Origin: Flammeovirgaceae bacterium UBA1842
Lineage (GTDB): Bacteria; Bacteroidota; Bacteroidia; Cytophagales; Cyclobacteriaceae
Reading direction: 5' to 3'
DNA length: 57,467 bases
Assembly (NCBI GenBank): GCA_002338655.1
Contig: DDIU01000040.1
Span: 1-57,467 of the forward strand
Of this stretch, positions 16,815 through 26,413 are shown in pieces; position 1 is the stretch's first letter, and each line of letters starts with the position of its first letter. Made by a program: the position numbers and the translations under genes. The notes beneath the pieces are model-generated. The model was not told the DNA's origin. It did no database searches and saw only the letters and a list, made by a program, of their open reading frames with translations.

Positions 16815-19224
16815 ATATCTATCCATTCTGTCCTTCATTTTTGCGATTGGGGCTGTTCATGCACAAAGTGGAACCATCACAGGCAAAATAATAGATGAAT
16901 CAGGGAAACCAATTTCAGGGGCGAGTATATTCCTTATCGGAACCAGCTACAACACACAGTCAAATTCAAAAGGGAGGTACCAACTTGATAAAATTCCCTT
17001 TGGCCAATACACAATAGCCTGTTTTTCTACTGAAAAACAGACTGAACAAAAATCGATTGATGTATCTGATAAGGAATTGACCATTGATTTCGCTTTAAAA
17101 AGGCTGGAAGTAACACTTGATGAAGTGACTATAACCGGAGAGCAGGGCACCACCTCAAGCTTGGCACATTTGAGTGCAGTAGAAAATTTCGGAATAAATG
17201 AAGCTAAGAAAAATGAAGTGATCCTTCTTCGTAATATCACCTCAAACACCGCTACCAATAATCCACGGCAGATTTATTCAAAAATTACCGGGCTCAATAT
17301 ATGGGAAAGCGATCAGGCCGGACTACAGCTCGGCATTGGTGGCCGTGGGTTAAGTCCCGACAGAACATCCAATTTTAATACCCGACAAAACGGCTATGAC
17401 ATTAGTGCCGATGCACTCGGCTATCCAGAAAGCTACTACACCCCACCTGCTGAAGCACTCGACAAAATAGAAATTATCCGTGGAGCTGCCTCACTCCAAT
17501 ACGGTACCCAATTTGGGGGTATGGTCAACTTTCGGTTTAAGAAAGGCCCTGAAAATAAAAAAATTGAATTAACTACGAGACAAACGGCTGGGTCATGGGG
17601 TTTCTTTAGCTCTTTTAATAGTATTGGCGGCACAGTTGCCAAAGGCAAAGTCAACTACTACACCTATTACAATTATAAAAGAGGTGACGGCTATAGGCCT
17701 AATTCAGAATTTGACTTTCACAATGCATTTATCTCAATCAGTTATAGTGTATCGGACAAACTTTTGATCAATACCGAATATACCAAGATGGCCTATCAGG
17801 CCCATCAACCCGGTGGTCTTACTGACAAATTGTTTGAAGATAACCCACGGCAATCTGTCCGTGAACGCAACTGGTTTAAAGTTGACTGGAATTTGATGGC
17901 CGTTAACTTAACCTATCGATTCTCACCAAGAACACAACTCAATATCAGGAATTTCGGACTAATAGCAGAGCGACAGTCTATTGGAAATTTAGAGCGTATT
18001 AATGTGGCTGACTTCAACGATAATAGGACATTGATTGATGGGACATTTAATAACATCGGCAACGAAACACGACTACTTCACCGTTATAAAATCTTTGGTA
18101 AGCAAAATGCTTTGTTAGTGGGTTTTCGTATCTATAGTGGTGAAACCACAGCAGATCAAGGTTTTGGAAACAACGAAAGTGGCCCTGATTTCTATTTTTT
18201 AAACCCAGATAATTTGGAGAACTCCAGTTATACTTTTCCAAATTACAATTACTCGCTGTTTGCGGAAAATATTTTTGATCTCACAGACAAACTTAGCATT
18301 ACCCCAGGCTTGCGATTAGAAAATATCCAAACTTTCTCTGATGGGTATTACAAGCAAAGGGTGTTGGACGGAGCGGGGAATATTATTGTTGAAAATACCA
18401 TCAATGAAAACCTTAACCGCAAACGGAGTTTCCTCATTGCCGGATTGGGGATCAGTTATAAACTTAGGGAAAACACAGAGTTGTACGGAAATATTTCCCA
18501 AAACTATCGTGCCATTAACTTTACCGATTTACGTATAGTTAATCCCAATTTTGTTGTTGACCCCAACATTAAAGATGAAAGTGGCTATACTGCTGACATG
18601 GGTTTAAGGGGTAAGTTGAAAGATATTTTTTCTTACGAACTGACCGGGTTTTACCTCTCCTATAAAGATAAAATAGGCCAGGTGCTACGTGCCGATCAAC
18701 CACCGCTCTATAATGATTTTCGCTTTAGGGGCAATATTTCTGATGCCCGCACCATTGGTCTTGAGGCCTTTGGTGAAGTCTCCCTTTCCAACTTGATTGA
18801 CATCAAACCTAACTGGACTTTGTTTGCCAACACATCAATCATCGATGCGCGATATGTAAATTCGGAAGATGCATCAGTAGAGGGCAAGCAAGTGGAAATG
18901 GTGCCCCCACTTATCATTCGTACAGGTACATCTTTTAAAATGAAGCCATTTTCATTCAGCTTTCAATATTCGTATTCAGCAAAACACTATACCGATGCTA
19001 CCAATGCCGAGCGAACAGCCACAGCAATTGAAGGTGCTATCCCAGCCTATATGGTGGTTGATATATCGGCCAAATACGCATGGAAAAAACTCTCGGCTGA
19101 AGCCACATGTAACAATGCGCTTAATGCATCCTACTTCACCCGAAGGGCAGATAGCTATCCTGGACCGGGCATCATTCCAGCTGATGGAAGGGGTTTTTAT
19201 GTAACCTTACAACTGAAATTATAA
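16807..19224 (+). CDS. TonB-dependent receptor, probably iron/siderophore or haem
   Basis: An 805-residue outer-membrane receptor with a signal peptide ending GAVHAQ. A CarboxypepD_reg-like domain (about 22-105) carries the ISGASIFLIGTSYNTQSNSKGRYQL segment. The plug domain (about 130-250) includes GGRGLSPDRTSNFNTRQNGYD and the IEIIRGAASLQYGTQFGGMVNF motif. A 22-strand-type barrel ends FYVTLQLKL. The plug resembles FecA-type ferric-citrate receptors. Its place at the end of the imelysin/DHOR/HTTM operon makes an iron-complex substrate the best guess. Energy would come from a TonB system encoded elsewhere. Confidence 0.9.
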   Translation: MSKYLSILSFIFAIGAVHAQSGTITGKIIDESGKPISGASIFLIGTSYNTQSNSKGRYQLDKIPFGQYTIACFSTEKQTEQKSIDVSDKELTIDFALKRLEVTLDEVTITGEQGTTSSLAHLSAVENFGINEAKKNEVILLRNITSNTATNNPRQIYSKITGLNIWESDQAGLQLGIGGRGLSPDRTSNFNTRQNGYDISADALGYPESYYTPPAEALDKIEIIRGAASLQYGTQFGGMVNFRFKKGPENKKIELTTRQTAGSWGFFSSFNSIGGTVAKGKVNYYTYYNYKRGDGYRPNSEFDFHNAFISISYSVSDKLLINTEYTKMAYQAHQPGGLTDKLFEDNPRQSVRERNWFKVDWNLMAVNLTYRFSPRTQLNIRNFGLIAERQSIGNLERINVADFNDNRTLIDGTFNNIGNETRLLHRYKIFGKQNALLVGFRIYSGETTADQGFGNNESGPDFYFLNPDNLENSSYTFPNYNYSLFAENIFDLTDKLSITPGLRLENIQTFSDGYYKQRVLDGAGNIIVENTINENLNRKRSFLIAGLGISYKLRENTELYGNISQNYRAINFTDLRIVNPNFVVDPNIKDESGYTADMGLRGKLKDIFSYELTGFYLSYKDKIGQVLRADQPPLYNDFRFRGNISDARTIGLEAFGEVSLSNLIDIKPNWTLFANTSIIDARYVNSEDASVEGKQVEMVPPLIIRTGTSFKMKPFSFSFQYSYSAKHYTDATNAERTATAIEGAIPAYMVVDISAKYAWKKLSAEATCNNALNASYFTRRADSYPGPGIIPADGRGFYVTLQLKL

Positions 19225-19328
19225 TCTTAATCTTCATTACTATTACAACAGGGAACTTCGGGATAATCAACCCAAAAATGGCCGTTATTATTTGATCTGC
19301 CTGCACATATTTATATCTTGACAGGATT

Positions 19329-21599
19329 ATGCGAAACATCTCCAAAATTCAAGGGCTTTTGTCCATTGTTTTTATTGTCATTTTAACTTGGTTGGCTTAT
19401 TTACCATTAAAAACTCCCACTCCTAAAACGGACAATGAAGCACCCACTTCCTTCTCAGCTTACAGGGCGCTTGATCAGTTAAAAATAATTGCTGCCGAAC
19501 CCCACAGTTCTGGCACATCGGCACATAAAAAAGTACGTAGCTATATCTACAGTTATTGTAAGAAATTAGGCCTTAATCCTCAAACCGTAAGCGCTACTGG
19601 ACTAAGACAATTTGGTAATACTGTTCTGGCAGGCAACCCAATAAATATTATAGTAACGCTTAAAGGCAGTAATCCTTCAAAAGCAGTATTGGTCATGTCG
19701 CATTACGACTCACAGCCCAATTCACCCGGAGCAGCAGATGATGGTTCGGGTGTGGCGGCCATGTTGGAAACGATGAGGTTGCTCACCAAAATGCCACGGT
19801 TGGACAACGATATAATATTTCTATTTACTGATTTAGAGGAAGTCGGTTTGCTGGGTGCCGAAGCTTTTGTTAATTCCTATGAAGACCTTTCTAACGTAGG
19901 AATGATACTCAATTATGAAGCGCGGGGCAACTCAGGAGCGAGCTTTACATTTGAAACATCTGAAAATAATGGTTTTATAGTCAGGGTTTTTGCCACTGCC
20001 GTAAAAAAACCACTTGCCAATGCTTTGGCCTATGAGATTTACAAATTAATGCCTAATGATTCAGACTTTACCATGTTTAAGGACACAGGAATTTCTGGGC
20101 TGAACAGTGCCTTTGTGGATGGCTTTAGCTATTACCACAGTATGGCCGACACACCAGAAAACATCGATCTCGGTAGCCTACAGCATCAGGGCGATTTAAT
20201 GTTAGACATGGTAAAATATTATGGAAGTCTAGACTTAACAGATACTAAAAGTGAAGACGTAATCTTTTTTAATTTATTCAATGGTTTGGTTATCTATCCT
20301 ATTTCATGGGATATTCCGCTTATCGTATTTACCATTTTACTATTTATAGGAATAGTGGTAATTGGATTAAAAAAACAACAGACAAAACCCAAACAGTTAT
20401 TGGTCGGATTGGGTTTATATATCGGCTCGATAGTACTGAGTATGGCACTCATTTGGGGTGTCCAACAACTCATCCTCTATTTGTATCCACATTACTCCAA
20501 TTTTTACAGTAACAACTTCTATAATGCTGGCTACTATTTATGGTGTGTCATAGGGTTGTCACTCCTATGCTTTGTGGTTTTCTTTCAACCTGTATTGAAA
20601 AAAATATCAGCATTATCATTGATGACCGGGGCAATGTTTTTATTGGTAGTAATCACAATTGTGTTAAAATACTTCCTCCATACAGGGGCCTTTATGGTAT
20701 ACGTGCCTTTATTGTCAGCATTGGTCATTATGCTCATTTTAATGGTGTGGCCACAAATGAAGCCCGTTTATCAATGGGTACTACAAACCTTACCCCTCAT
20801 TCTAGCCCTACTTATGTGGATACCATTTGTTTATTTCCTGTATGTAGTATTTAGCTTAAGTCTCCCCTACGCTGCGGCTATTTTTGTTATTTTCTTCTTC
20901 CCGTTCCTCCTCTCTGCATTAGCTCAGATAGCTCAATTGCATAAAATATTACCTATAGGCATCGCTTTGGCCATGATACTATTTGGACTCATTGCGGGTC
21001 ATATGACCTCATCATACAATGATGAAAAACCCCTGCAATCACAGCTTTGTTATATGTTGAATTTGGATACCAATGAAGCAATGTGGGTATCTCCTCAACA
21101 AAATAAAGATGAGTGGGTTGAGAAGTACATCAATTCTAACCAAGATGCTAAAATTGATGATTTCTTCCCCAATGCCAGCGGATATTATTGGCGTGCACCT
21201 GCTGAGTTGTCCAATGTAGCCACTTCCCGTTTACAGGTAGTCAATGACACGATCATAGATGGTCAACATGTACTCAGTGTGAGATTGACCCCCAGTTACC
21301 GATCCAATGTCATAAGTATGTGGCTACCAGGGGGTTGCTATTTTACGCAAATTGATGATCGTAAATTATCAACAGAAAGTCCTGTCTCTCAAATTCGTTA
21401 TTATGCTCCGCCTACTTCTGGTGTCAAATTACGCATCGTTGCTTCTAGGCAACCCGTTCCGATTGTCTTAATCGAATCAAAGTGGGGCATCCCAAATCAA
21501 TTATTGACACACCCATTACCTGATAATATTGTTTTTGGAACGGGCAGTTTTAGTAATAGCCTATTGATAAGACGAACCATAACTTTAAATAATGAATAA
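19329..21599 (+). CDS. M28 family metallopeptidase with polytopic membrane C-terminus
   Basis: A 756-residue protein. A signal-anchor helix (about 9-26) is followed by a M28 zinc aminopeptidase domain (about 40-305). Zinc ligands are visible in VLVMSHYDSQPNSPGAADD (His, Asp), FTDLEEVGLLGAEAF (Glu catalytic pair) and further downstream Asp and His (NDSDFTMFK; YYHSMADT). About eight membrane helices (330-575) come next, then a C-terminal extracytoplasmic domain. This is the layout of Fxna/ERMP1-like membrane M28 peptidases. It heads a compact operon: the following gene overlaps its end by 8 bases. Confidence 0.92.
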   Translation: MRNISKIQGLLSIVFIVILTWLAYLPLKTPTPKTDNEAPTSFSAYRALDQLKIIAAEPHSSGTSAHKKVRSYIYSYCKKLGLNPQTVSATGLRQFGNTVLAGNPINIIVTLKGSNPSKAVLVMSHYDSQPNSPGAADDGSGVAAMLETMRLLTKMPRLDNDIIFLFTDLEEVGLLGAEAFVNSYEDLSNVGMILNYEARGNSGASFTFETSENNGFIVRVFATAVKKPLANALAYEIYKLMPNDSDFTMFKDTGISGLNSAFVDGFSYYHSMADTPENIDLGSLQHQGDLMLDMVKYYGSLDLTDTKSEDVIFFNLFNGLVIYPISWDIPLIVFTILLFIGIVVIGLKKQQTKPKQLLVGLGLYIGSIVLSMALIWGVQQLILYLYPHYSNFYSNNFYNAGYYLWCVIGLSLLCFVVFFQPVLKKISALSLMTGAMFLLVVITIVLKYFLHTGAFMVYVPLLSALVIMLILMVWPQMKPVYQWVLQTLPLILALLMWIPFVYFLYVVFSLSLPYAAAIFVIFFFPFLLSALAQIAQLHKILPIGIALAMILFGLIAGHMTSSYNDEKPLQSQLCYMLNLDTNEAMWVSPQQNKDEWVEKYINSNQDAKIDDFFPNASGYYWRAPAELSNVATSRLQVVNDTIIDGQHVLSVRLTPSYRSNVISMWLPGGCYFTQIDDRKLSTESPVSQIRYYAPPTSGVKLRIVASRQPVPIVLIESKWGIPNQLLTHPLPDNIVFGTGSFSNSLLIRRTITLNNE

Positions 21600-22134
21600 C
21601 TACATCGCCTTGCTTCGTGGAGTAAATGTTAGTGGCAAAAACATCCTCAAGATGGCTGAATTAAGAGAAGTACTTGAGAAGGCTGGTTTCTTGAATGTGA
21701 GCACTTATATCCAAAGCGGCAATATTATTTTTCAAAGTAATGAATCAAGCAAAGCACTAAAATCAAAGATAGAGGAGCTGATAGCCACTCGGTTTGGACT
21801 TACTGTTCCTACATTAATTCTTACCATTGAGGAATTGAAAAAAATAGCGGAAAATAATCCCTTTATTGCTACACCGGATACGAACCAAGATATGGTGTAT
21901 TATGTTTTTCTATTTGACCAGCCAGAAGCCGCTCATGTGACCAAGTTGGAATCAATGGACATTAGTCCAGAACAGATTGTAGTCGCTGATAATATGGTAT
22001 ACTTCTTTCCTGTTAAGGGTTACGGCAAATCGAAATTGAGCAATAATGTGTTTGAGAGCAAACTGAAAGTGAAGGCTACTGCAAGGAACCATAAAACGGT
22101 AAATAAGCTATTGACACTTGCTGAAAATTTATAA
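21592..22134 (+). CDS. DUF1697 domain-containing protein
   Basis: A 180-residue cytoplasmic protein opening with the family hallmark NYIALLRGVNVSGKN, followed by FLNVSTYIQSGNIIFQS and the C-terminal KLSNNVFESKLKVKATARNHKTVNKL segment. DUF1697 proteins are widespread and small, with a ferredoxin-like fold and no proven activity. The start overlaps the peptidase gene by 8 bases, and a 2-base gap separates it from the next gene. Confidence 0.92.
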   Translation: MNNYIALLRGVNVSGKNILKMAELREVLEKAGFLNVSTYIQSGNIIFQSNESSKALKSKIEELIATRFGLTVPTLILTIEELKKIAENNPFIATPDTNQDMVYYVFLFDQPEAAHVTKLESMDISPEQIVVADNMVYFFPVKGYGKSKLSNNVFESKLKVKATARNHKTVNKLLTLAENL

Positions 22135-22136
22135 AA

Positions 22137-22667
22137 ATGGACTTAGAAAAACTGAAATACCCAACAGGTAAACTGAAATATGAAAAACCAACTGCTGATC
22201 TCCTCAAACAAGGAATTACAGATATTGAGAATTTTCCTAAAAAGATAAAAACCATAATCAATGGGTTGAGTGCCGAGCAATTAAATTGGCCTTATCGCCC
22301 AAAAGGTTGGGCCATCAAGCAAGTGGTTCATCACTGTGCTGATAGCCATATGAATGCGATCATCAGGTTTAAACTTGCTTTAACAGAAAATAAGCCTACC
22401 ATCAAACCTTATGAAGAGGCTTTATGGGCCAATTTGCCAGACATGGCCAATGATCTAAGTGATTCTATTATATTGTTAGAAGGGATTCATAATAGGTGGA
22501 CAACATTATTAAAAAGTCTTACCCAACAAGAATTAGAACGAACTTATGTTCATCCTGAATACAATAAAACTTTTGATCTGGCAACGACTGTAGGTATGTA
22601 CGCTTGGCATTGCAACCATCATTATGCTCATATAAAACAAGCTTTAGACCATAAAGGAAAATTTTAA
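22137..22667 (+). CDS. DinB-fold metal-dependent hydrolase, YfiT/bacillithiol transferase type
   Basis: A 176-residue four-helix DinB-like protein with the YfiT subfamily markers: KLKYPTGKLKYEKP at the N-terminus and metal-binding histidines in QVVHHCADSHMNA and AWHCNHHYAHIKQAL. Gram-positive homologues (BstA) move bacillithiol onto electrophiles, and many Bacteroidota make bacillithiol, so thiol transfer or detoxification is plausible. Its stop overlaps the next start (TAATG). Confidence 0.9.
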   Translation: MDLEKLKYPTGKLKYEKPTADLLKQGITDIENFPKKIKTIINGLSAEQLNWPYRPKGWAIKQVVHHCADSHMNAIIRFKLALTENKPTIKPYEEALWANLPDMANDLSDSIILLEGIHNRWTTLLKSLTQQELERTYVHPEYNKTFDLATTVGMYAWHCNHHYAHIKQALDHKGKF

Positions 22668-23158
22668 TGAAACTCAAAGAAAAAATTGAAGCCCTGGGAT
22701 TAGTGTATCCAAACCCAAGCAAGCCTGGAGGGTCTTATCAGTCCGTAAATATCAGGGGCAATATTGTTTATGTGGCCATTCAGTTTCCTATTGTCAATGA
22801 AAAATATTTCTATCAAGGTAAACTTGGTAAAGAGATAAGTACTGAAGGCGGTTACAAAGCAATGGAAATGTGCGCCCTGAATGTAATGGCACAGGTTGAA
22901 GAAAAATTAGGTTTCGATCTTGTAGATGGACTCAATCATTTTGATGCCTATTATGTTGCTGAAGGTGATTGGGACGAGGCTCCAGAGGTAGTGAATGGTG
23001 CTTCAGATTTGTTTGTAAAAATACTAGGTGAAGCAGGGAAGCATAGCAGAGCCATATTTGGAGTGGAAAAGCTGCCCCGAAATTTCTGTGTTGGACTTAC
23101 GGCCACGTTTACCACCCAAAAAGACCATAGATTTAAAATATATAATGAACTAACTTAG
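22667..23158 (+). CDS. RidA/YjgF family protein
   Basis: A 163-residue protein, longer than the 130-residue canonical RidA and typical of the longer YjgF-like subfamily. It has NIRGNIVYVAIQFPI near the N-terminus, AEGDWDEAPEVVNGASDLFVKILG, and the end motif KLPRNFCVGLTATF. Canonical RidA deaminates reactive enamine/imine intermediates. The catalytic Arg of RidA is not obvious here, so its activity may differ. It is in an operon with BstA-like and MsrB genes, suggesting a stress or damage-repair theme. Confidence 0.85.
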   Translation: MKLKEKIEALGLVYPNPSKPGGSYQSVNIRGNIVYVAIQFPIVNEKYFYQGKLGKEISTEGGYKAMEMCALNVMAQVEEKLGFDLVDGLNHFDAYYVAEGDWDEAPEVVNGASDLFVKILGEAGKHSRAIFGVEKLPRNFCVGLTATFTTQKDHRFKIYNELT

Positions 23159-23162
23159 CGAT

Positions 23163-23603
23163 ATGACTTGGAAAGATGTTATTCACTATGCTGTAAAAGG
23201 GTCTCCCAGCCCATCCAGAACGGTGAAAAAGACAGAGCAAGAATGGAAGGATTTACTCACTCCTGAACAATATAGAATAACCCGGCTGAAAGGTACCGAA
23301 AGGGCGTTTTCAGGTGAGCATTGTAGTACCTATGATGCGGGAAAATACGAGTGCGTTTGCTGTGGAGAACCCTTGTTTGACTCTTCAATCAAATTTGATT
23401 CAAAATCGGGATGGCCAAGTTTCACCGAGCCATTGCAAGACAATGTGATCAAGTATGTGAAAGACGTTTCCTTTGGTATGACCCGCGTGGAGGCGATGTG
23501 CAATGTTTGTGAAGCTCACCTTGGTCATGTGTTTCCGGATGGCCCGCCACCAAGTGGCCTTCGGTATTGCATAAATTCAGAATCGATGAAATTGATCAAA
23601 TAA
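23163..23603 (+). CDS. msrB: Peptide-methionine (R)-S-oxide reductase MsrB
   Basis: A 146-residue single-domain MsrB. Zinc-binding pairs are CVCC (in YECVCCGEPLF) and CNVC (in AMCNVCEAHLGHVF). The catalytic cysteine lies in the conserved RYCINSES segment near the end. The GWPSF motif of the active site is present. It reduces methionine-R-sulfoxide in proteins using thioredoxin. No signal peptide is seen, so it is cytoplasmic. Confidence 0.96.
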   Translation: MTWKDVIHYAVKGSPSPSRTVKKTEQEWKDLLTPEQYRITRLKGTERAFSGEHCSTYDAGKYECVCCGEPLFDSSIKFDSKSGWPSFTEPLQDNVIKYVKDVSFGMTRVEAMCNVCEAHLGHVFPDGPPPSGLRYCINSESMKLIK

Positions 23604-23606
23604 GAT

Positions 23607-24368
23607 ATGTTGAATCTCCGCTTTACTTGTGTGCTAATGCTTACGATTCTGTTATATTCTTGTAGCGATGAAGAAGTTAATGAAGTGTACTCCGATATAC
23701 CTGCTATCGAACTTCAGTCAATAGAATTTATAGATGCATCAGGGATACAAGATACTATCAAAGTTATAATTTCATATACAGACGGTGATGGGAACCTTGG
23801 GATAGCCCCTCGTGAGACCACTGCCCCCTTTAATCAAAGAAACTACTTTAGTAATAAGACAGGGGATTTGTTTGATTTTGAAACAGAAAGTGTTGATGAT
23901 TTAATGACGATTAGCGATGCACAAGTAATTGATACGTTGCCACCATTTTCTGGAGATTACATTTGTTACAATTGGGATACACGTCCTGAATTATACTTAA
24001 ATGACGGATCACAACTTCAGGACACAGTTTATTTCCAGTTTAACCCTTATTTCTATAACTACATTGTTGATTTTTATGTGGATGATGGGTCAGGGTTTAA
24101 AATATTTGATTGGAGACGGGAAATTGATTGTAGCCAGAATTATAATGGTCGTTTTCCGAAAATTGGGGATAGGGACGAAGTGCAGACAATAACTGAGGGG
24201 GCATTTATTGTTAAAAAATTTTACAATACCGGGACAATCGAATATAACCTCGTTGGTTCAGGATTTAAACCAATATTTAAAGGTAAAAGTATAAAACTTA
24301 GGCTTCAAATAATCGATCGCGCGCTTAACAAAAGTAACAGAATAGAAACTGCTGAACTGAGTTTTTGA
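23607..24368 (+). CDS. Hypothetical lipoprotein
   Basis: A 253-residue protein with a lipoprotein signal (MLNLRFTCVLMLTILLYSCS, lipobox LYSC). The mature part is beta-rich, with an SYTDGDGNLGI segment and a C-terminal LRLQIIDRALNKSNRIETAEL strand region, reminiscent of small extracellular beta-sandwich lipoproteins of Bacteroidota. I do not recognise a named family. It is in the operon between msrB and the metal transporter (gaps of 3 and 14 bases). Confidence 0.75.
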   Translation: MLNLRFTCVLMLTILLYSCSDEEVNEVYSDIPAIELQSIEFIDASGIQDTIKVIISYTDGDGNLGIAPRETTAPFNQRNYFSNKTGDLFDFETESVDDLMTISDAQVIDTLPPFSGDYICYNWDTRPELYLNDGSQLQDTVYFQFNPYFYNYIVDFYVDDGSGFKIFDWRREIDCSQNYNGRFPKIGDRDEVQTITEGAFIVKKFYNTGTIEYNLVGSGFKPIFKGKSIKLRLQIIDRALNKSNRIETAELSF

Positions 24369-24382
24369 GAATGTAATTGACT

Positions 24383-25264
24383 ATGGGACACCACCATCAC
24401 CATCATAATACTACAGGCAATATTAAAGTCGCCTTTTTTCTAAATTTGGGCTTTACTATTTTTGAAATCATTGGTGGTTTGATGACCAATAGTATGGCTA
24501 TCCTTTCGGATGCTTTACATGATTTTGGTGATAGCATTTCCTTGGGCTTATCGTGGTATTTTCAAAAATTCTCCAACAAGAAAAAAGATGAATCGTTCTC
24601 CTATGGTTATCGCAGATTTTCATTAGTGGGTGCTATTGTCAATTCCATCATCCTCACTGTGGGTAGTGTTTTTATTCTAGTAGAAACCATTCCCAGGCTA
24701 ATCTCCCCCACCACACCTGATGCATTTGGAATGATCTGGCTGGCAGTGATTGGCGTCATTGTCAATGGTGCGGCCGCTTTCAAATTGAGGCAAGGCAGTA
24801 CATTAAATGAGAAGGTGGTCTCCCTGCACCTCTTAGAAGATGTATTGGGGTGGGTAGCAGTGCTTATCGGTGCCATTGTCATGTACTTCTTTGATCTGCC
24901 TATCATCGACCCCATTTTATCACTGGGTATCGCTGTTTATATCCTGTTCAATGTATTTAAAAATTTACGTGATGTATTCCAGATCATCATGCAAGGCGTG
25001 CCACAGGATACTAATTTGGGTAAAATAGAACGATTCCTTAAAAATCTTGAGGGCGTAGAAGCCATTCATGACCTGCATATCTGGTCAATGGATGGAGAGT
25101 ACAACGTGCTGACTGTACACATTGTCACCAAAGAGAATCAACCCATGGAAGCTTTAGTGCCTTTGAAAAAGAAAATCCATGAGTGCCTGCATGAATTTGG
25201 CATAGAACATGCCACCTTAGAATTTGAAACGGAAAATGAAAAATGCGTGTTGGAAGATTGTTGA
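24383..25264 (+). CDS. Cation diffusion facilitator family metal exporter
   Basis: A 293-residue CDF transporter starting at the ATG at 24383; a TTG six bases upstream is possible but unneeded. Six membrane helices are visible, with the metal site in helix 2 (AILSDALHDFGDSI) and helix 5 (HLLEDVLGW), the HxxxD pattern of zinc/cadmium exporters. The cytoplasmic C-terminal domain has DLHIWSMDGEYNVLTVHI. The N-terminus is MGHHHHHHNTTG, a natural run of six histidines likely to bind metal. It exports divalent cations by proton antiport and closes the M28-to-CDF operon. Confidence 0.94.
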   Translation: MGHHHHHHNTTGNIKVAFFLNLGFTIFEIIGGLMTNSMAILSDALHDFGDSISLGLSWYFQKFSNKKKDESFSYGYRRFSLVGAIVNSIILTVGSVFILVETIPRLISPTTPDAFGMIWLAVIGVIVNGAAAFKLRQGSTLNEKVVSLHLLEDVLGWVAVLIGAIVMYFFDLPIIDPILSLGIAVYILFNVFKNLRDVFQIIMQGVPQDTNLGKIERFLKNLEGVEAIHDLHIWSMDGEYNVLTVHIVTKENQPMEALVPLKKKIHECLHEFGIEHATLEFETENEKCVLEDC

Positions 25265-25356
25265 TGTTAATTATTTACCATTAGATCAAAGATATTTTTA
25301 CTTGGTAAATTTTTGTCAATTTGTATTATGATGGGTTGTTGCACATTAAAAAAGAA

Positions 25357-26343
25357 ATGAATAATAGTGGAATTGAAATTTATCAAAGTTCTGATGGACA
25401 AACTGAAGTTCAAGTAACTTTTGATAACGAAACAGTTTGGCTTAATCTCGAGCAACTTGGTCAGTTATTTGATCGAGACAGAACTGTTGTTGGACGACAC
25501 ATAAAGAACATTTTTAACGAAAATGAATTAGATGAGAATGTGGTATGTGCAGATTTTGCACACACCACTCAACATGGTGCCATAAAAGGAAAAACTCAGG
25601 CTAAAACAGCCAAATACTACAATCTAGATGTTATCATTTCGGTTGGTTATAGAGTCAAATCCATTAGAGGAACTCAGTTTCGTCAGTGGGCGAGTAATAA
25701 GCTAAAGGATTATTTAATTCAAGGGTATTCGGTCAATGTAAAACGTCTTGAACAAACGAATCAAGAGATTCAAATTCTGCGATCTGGGATAAAAATCCTT
25801 AGTAGAGCTATCGAAGAAAAGGCCCTAGAAGAAGGAATTGAATGGTTAACCAAGTTCACAAAAGGACTTACTTTATTAGATGATTATGATCATGAAAGGC
25901 TTGATACAAAAGGACTTTCTTTAAAAAGGGCAGTATACCCAACAAGAGAGGAATATCAAAGTTTGATAAATCTAATGAAACGAGAGTTTGAATCTGATGT
26001 GTTTGGGCTTGAAAAAGATCAAAGTTTTGAAAGTGCCATTGCACAAATTTCAAAGGGATTTGGGGAGCAAGACTTTTACCCAAGCATTGAAGAAAAAGCT
26101 GCAACACTTTTATATCTAATAATTAAAAACCATGCATTTACTGATGGAAATAAGAGAATAGCAGCCGCCTGTTTTCTTTTATTTCTTGAAATCAACAATG
26201 GGTTATCCAAAGATGATGGTACCACAATTATCAGTAACGAAGCATTGGCAAGTATTACACTTTTTGCAGCTGCTAGCAAACCAGATGAGATGGATGTTGT
26301 AAAAAAACTGGTCGTGAGTATACTAAATAGAAATAAAAAATAA
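25357..26343 (+). CDS. RhuM-Fic/DOC fusion protein
   Basis: A 328-residue protein from the ATG at 25357 (MNNSGIEIYQSSDG). An upstream in-frame TTG would add 12 residues without family likeness. The N-terminal RhuM domain (about 1-140) shows VWLNLEQLGQLFDRDRTVVGRHI and RGTQFRQWASNKLKDYL. The C-terminal Fic/DOC domain has the core H259-A-F-T-D-G-N-K-R, the GNKR form seen in Doc-like proteins. Fic domains transfer AMP or phosphate to target proteins. RhuM-Fic fusions occur in mobile and toxin-like settings. No separate antitoxin gene is adjacent. A decayed attC-like sequence follows it. Confidence 0.9.
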   Translation: MNNSGIEIYQSSDGQTEVQVTFDNETVWLNLEQLGQLFDRDRTVVGRHIKNIFNENELDENVVCADFAHTTQHGAIKGKTQAKTAKYYNLDVIISVGYRVKSIRGTQFRQWASNKLKDYLIQGYSVNVKRLEQTNQEIQILRSGIKILSRAIEEKALEEGIEWLTKFTKGLTLLDDYDHERLDTKGLSLKRAVYPTREEYQSLINLMKREFESDVFGLEKDQSFESAIAQISKGFGEQDFYPSIEEKAATLLYLIIKNHAFTDGNKRIAAACFLLFLEINNGLSKDDGTTIISNEALASITLFAAASKPDEMDVVKKLVVSILNRNKK

Positions 26344-26413
26344 ACAAGCTATAGTAAAACAATAGCTGAATAGGATTTTAAAACTCAGATAAACTTGATG
26401 GTACATGGAAATT

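Noticed and set aside
16807..19224. SusC-type polysaccharide receptor
   Set aside because: No SusD gene is next to it, and the plug resembles FecA-type receptors. Neighbours point to iron.
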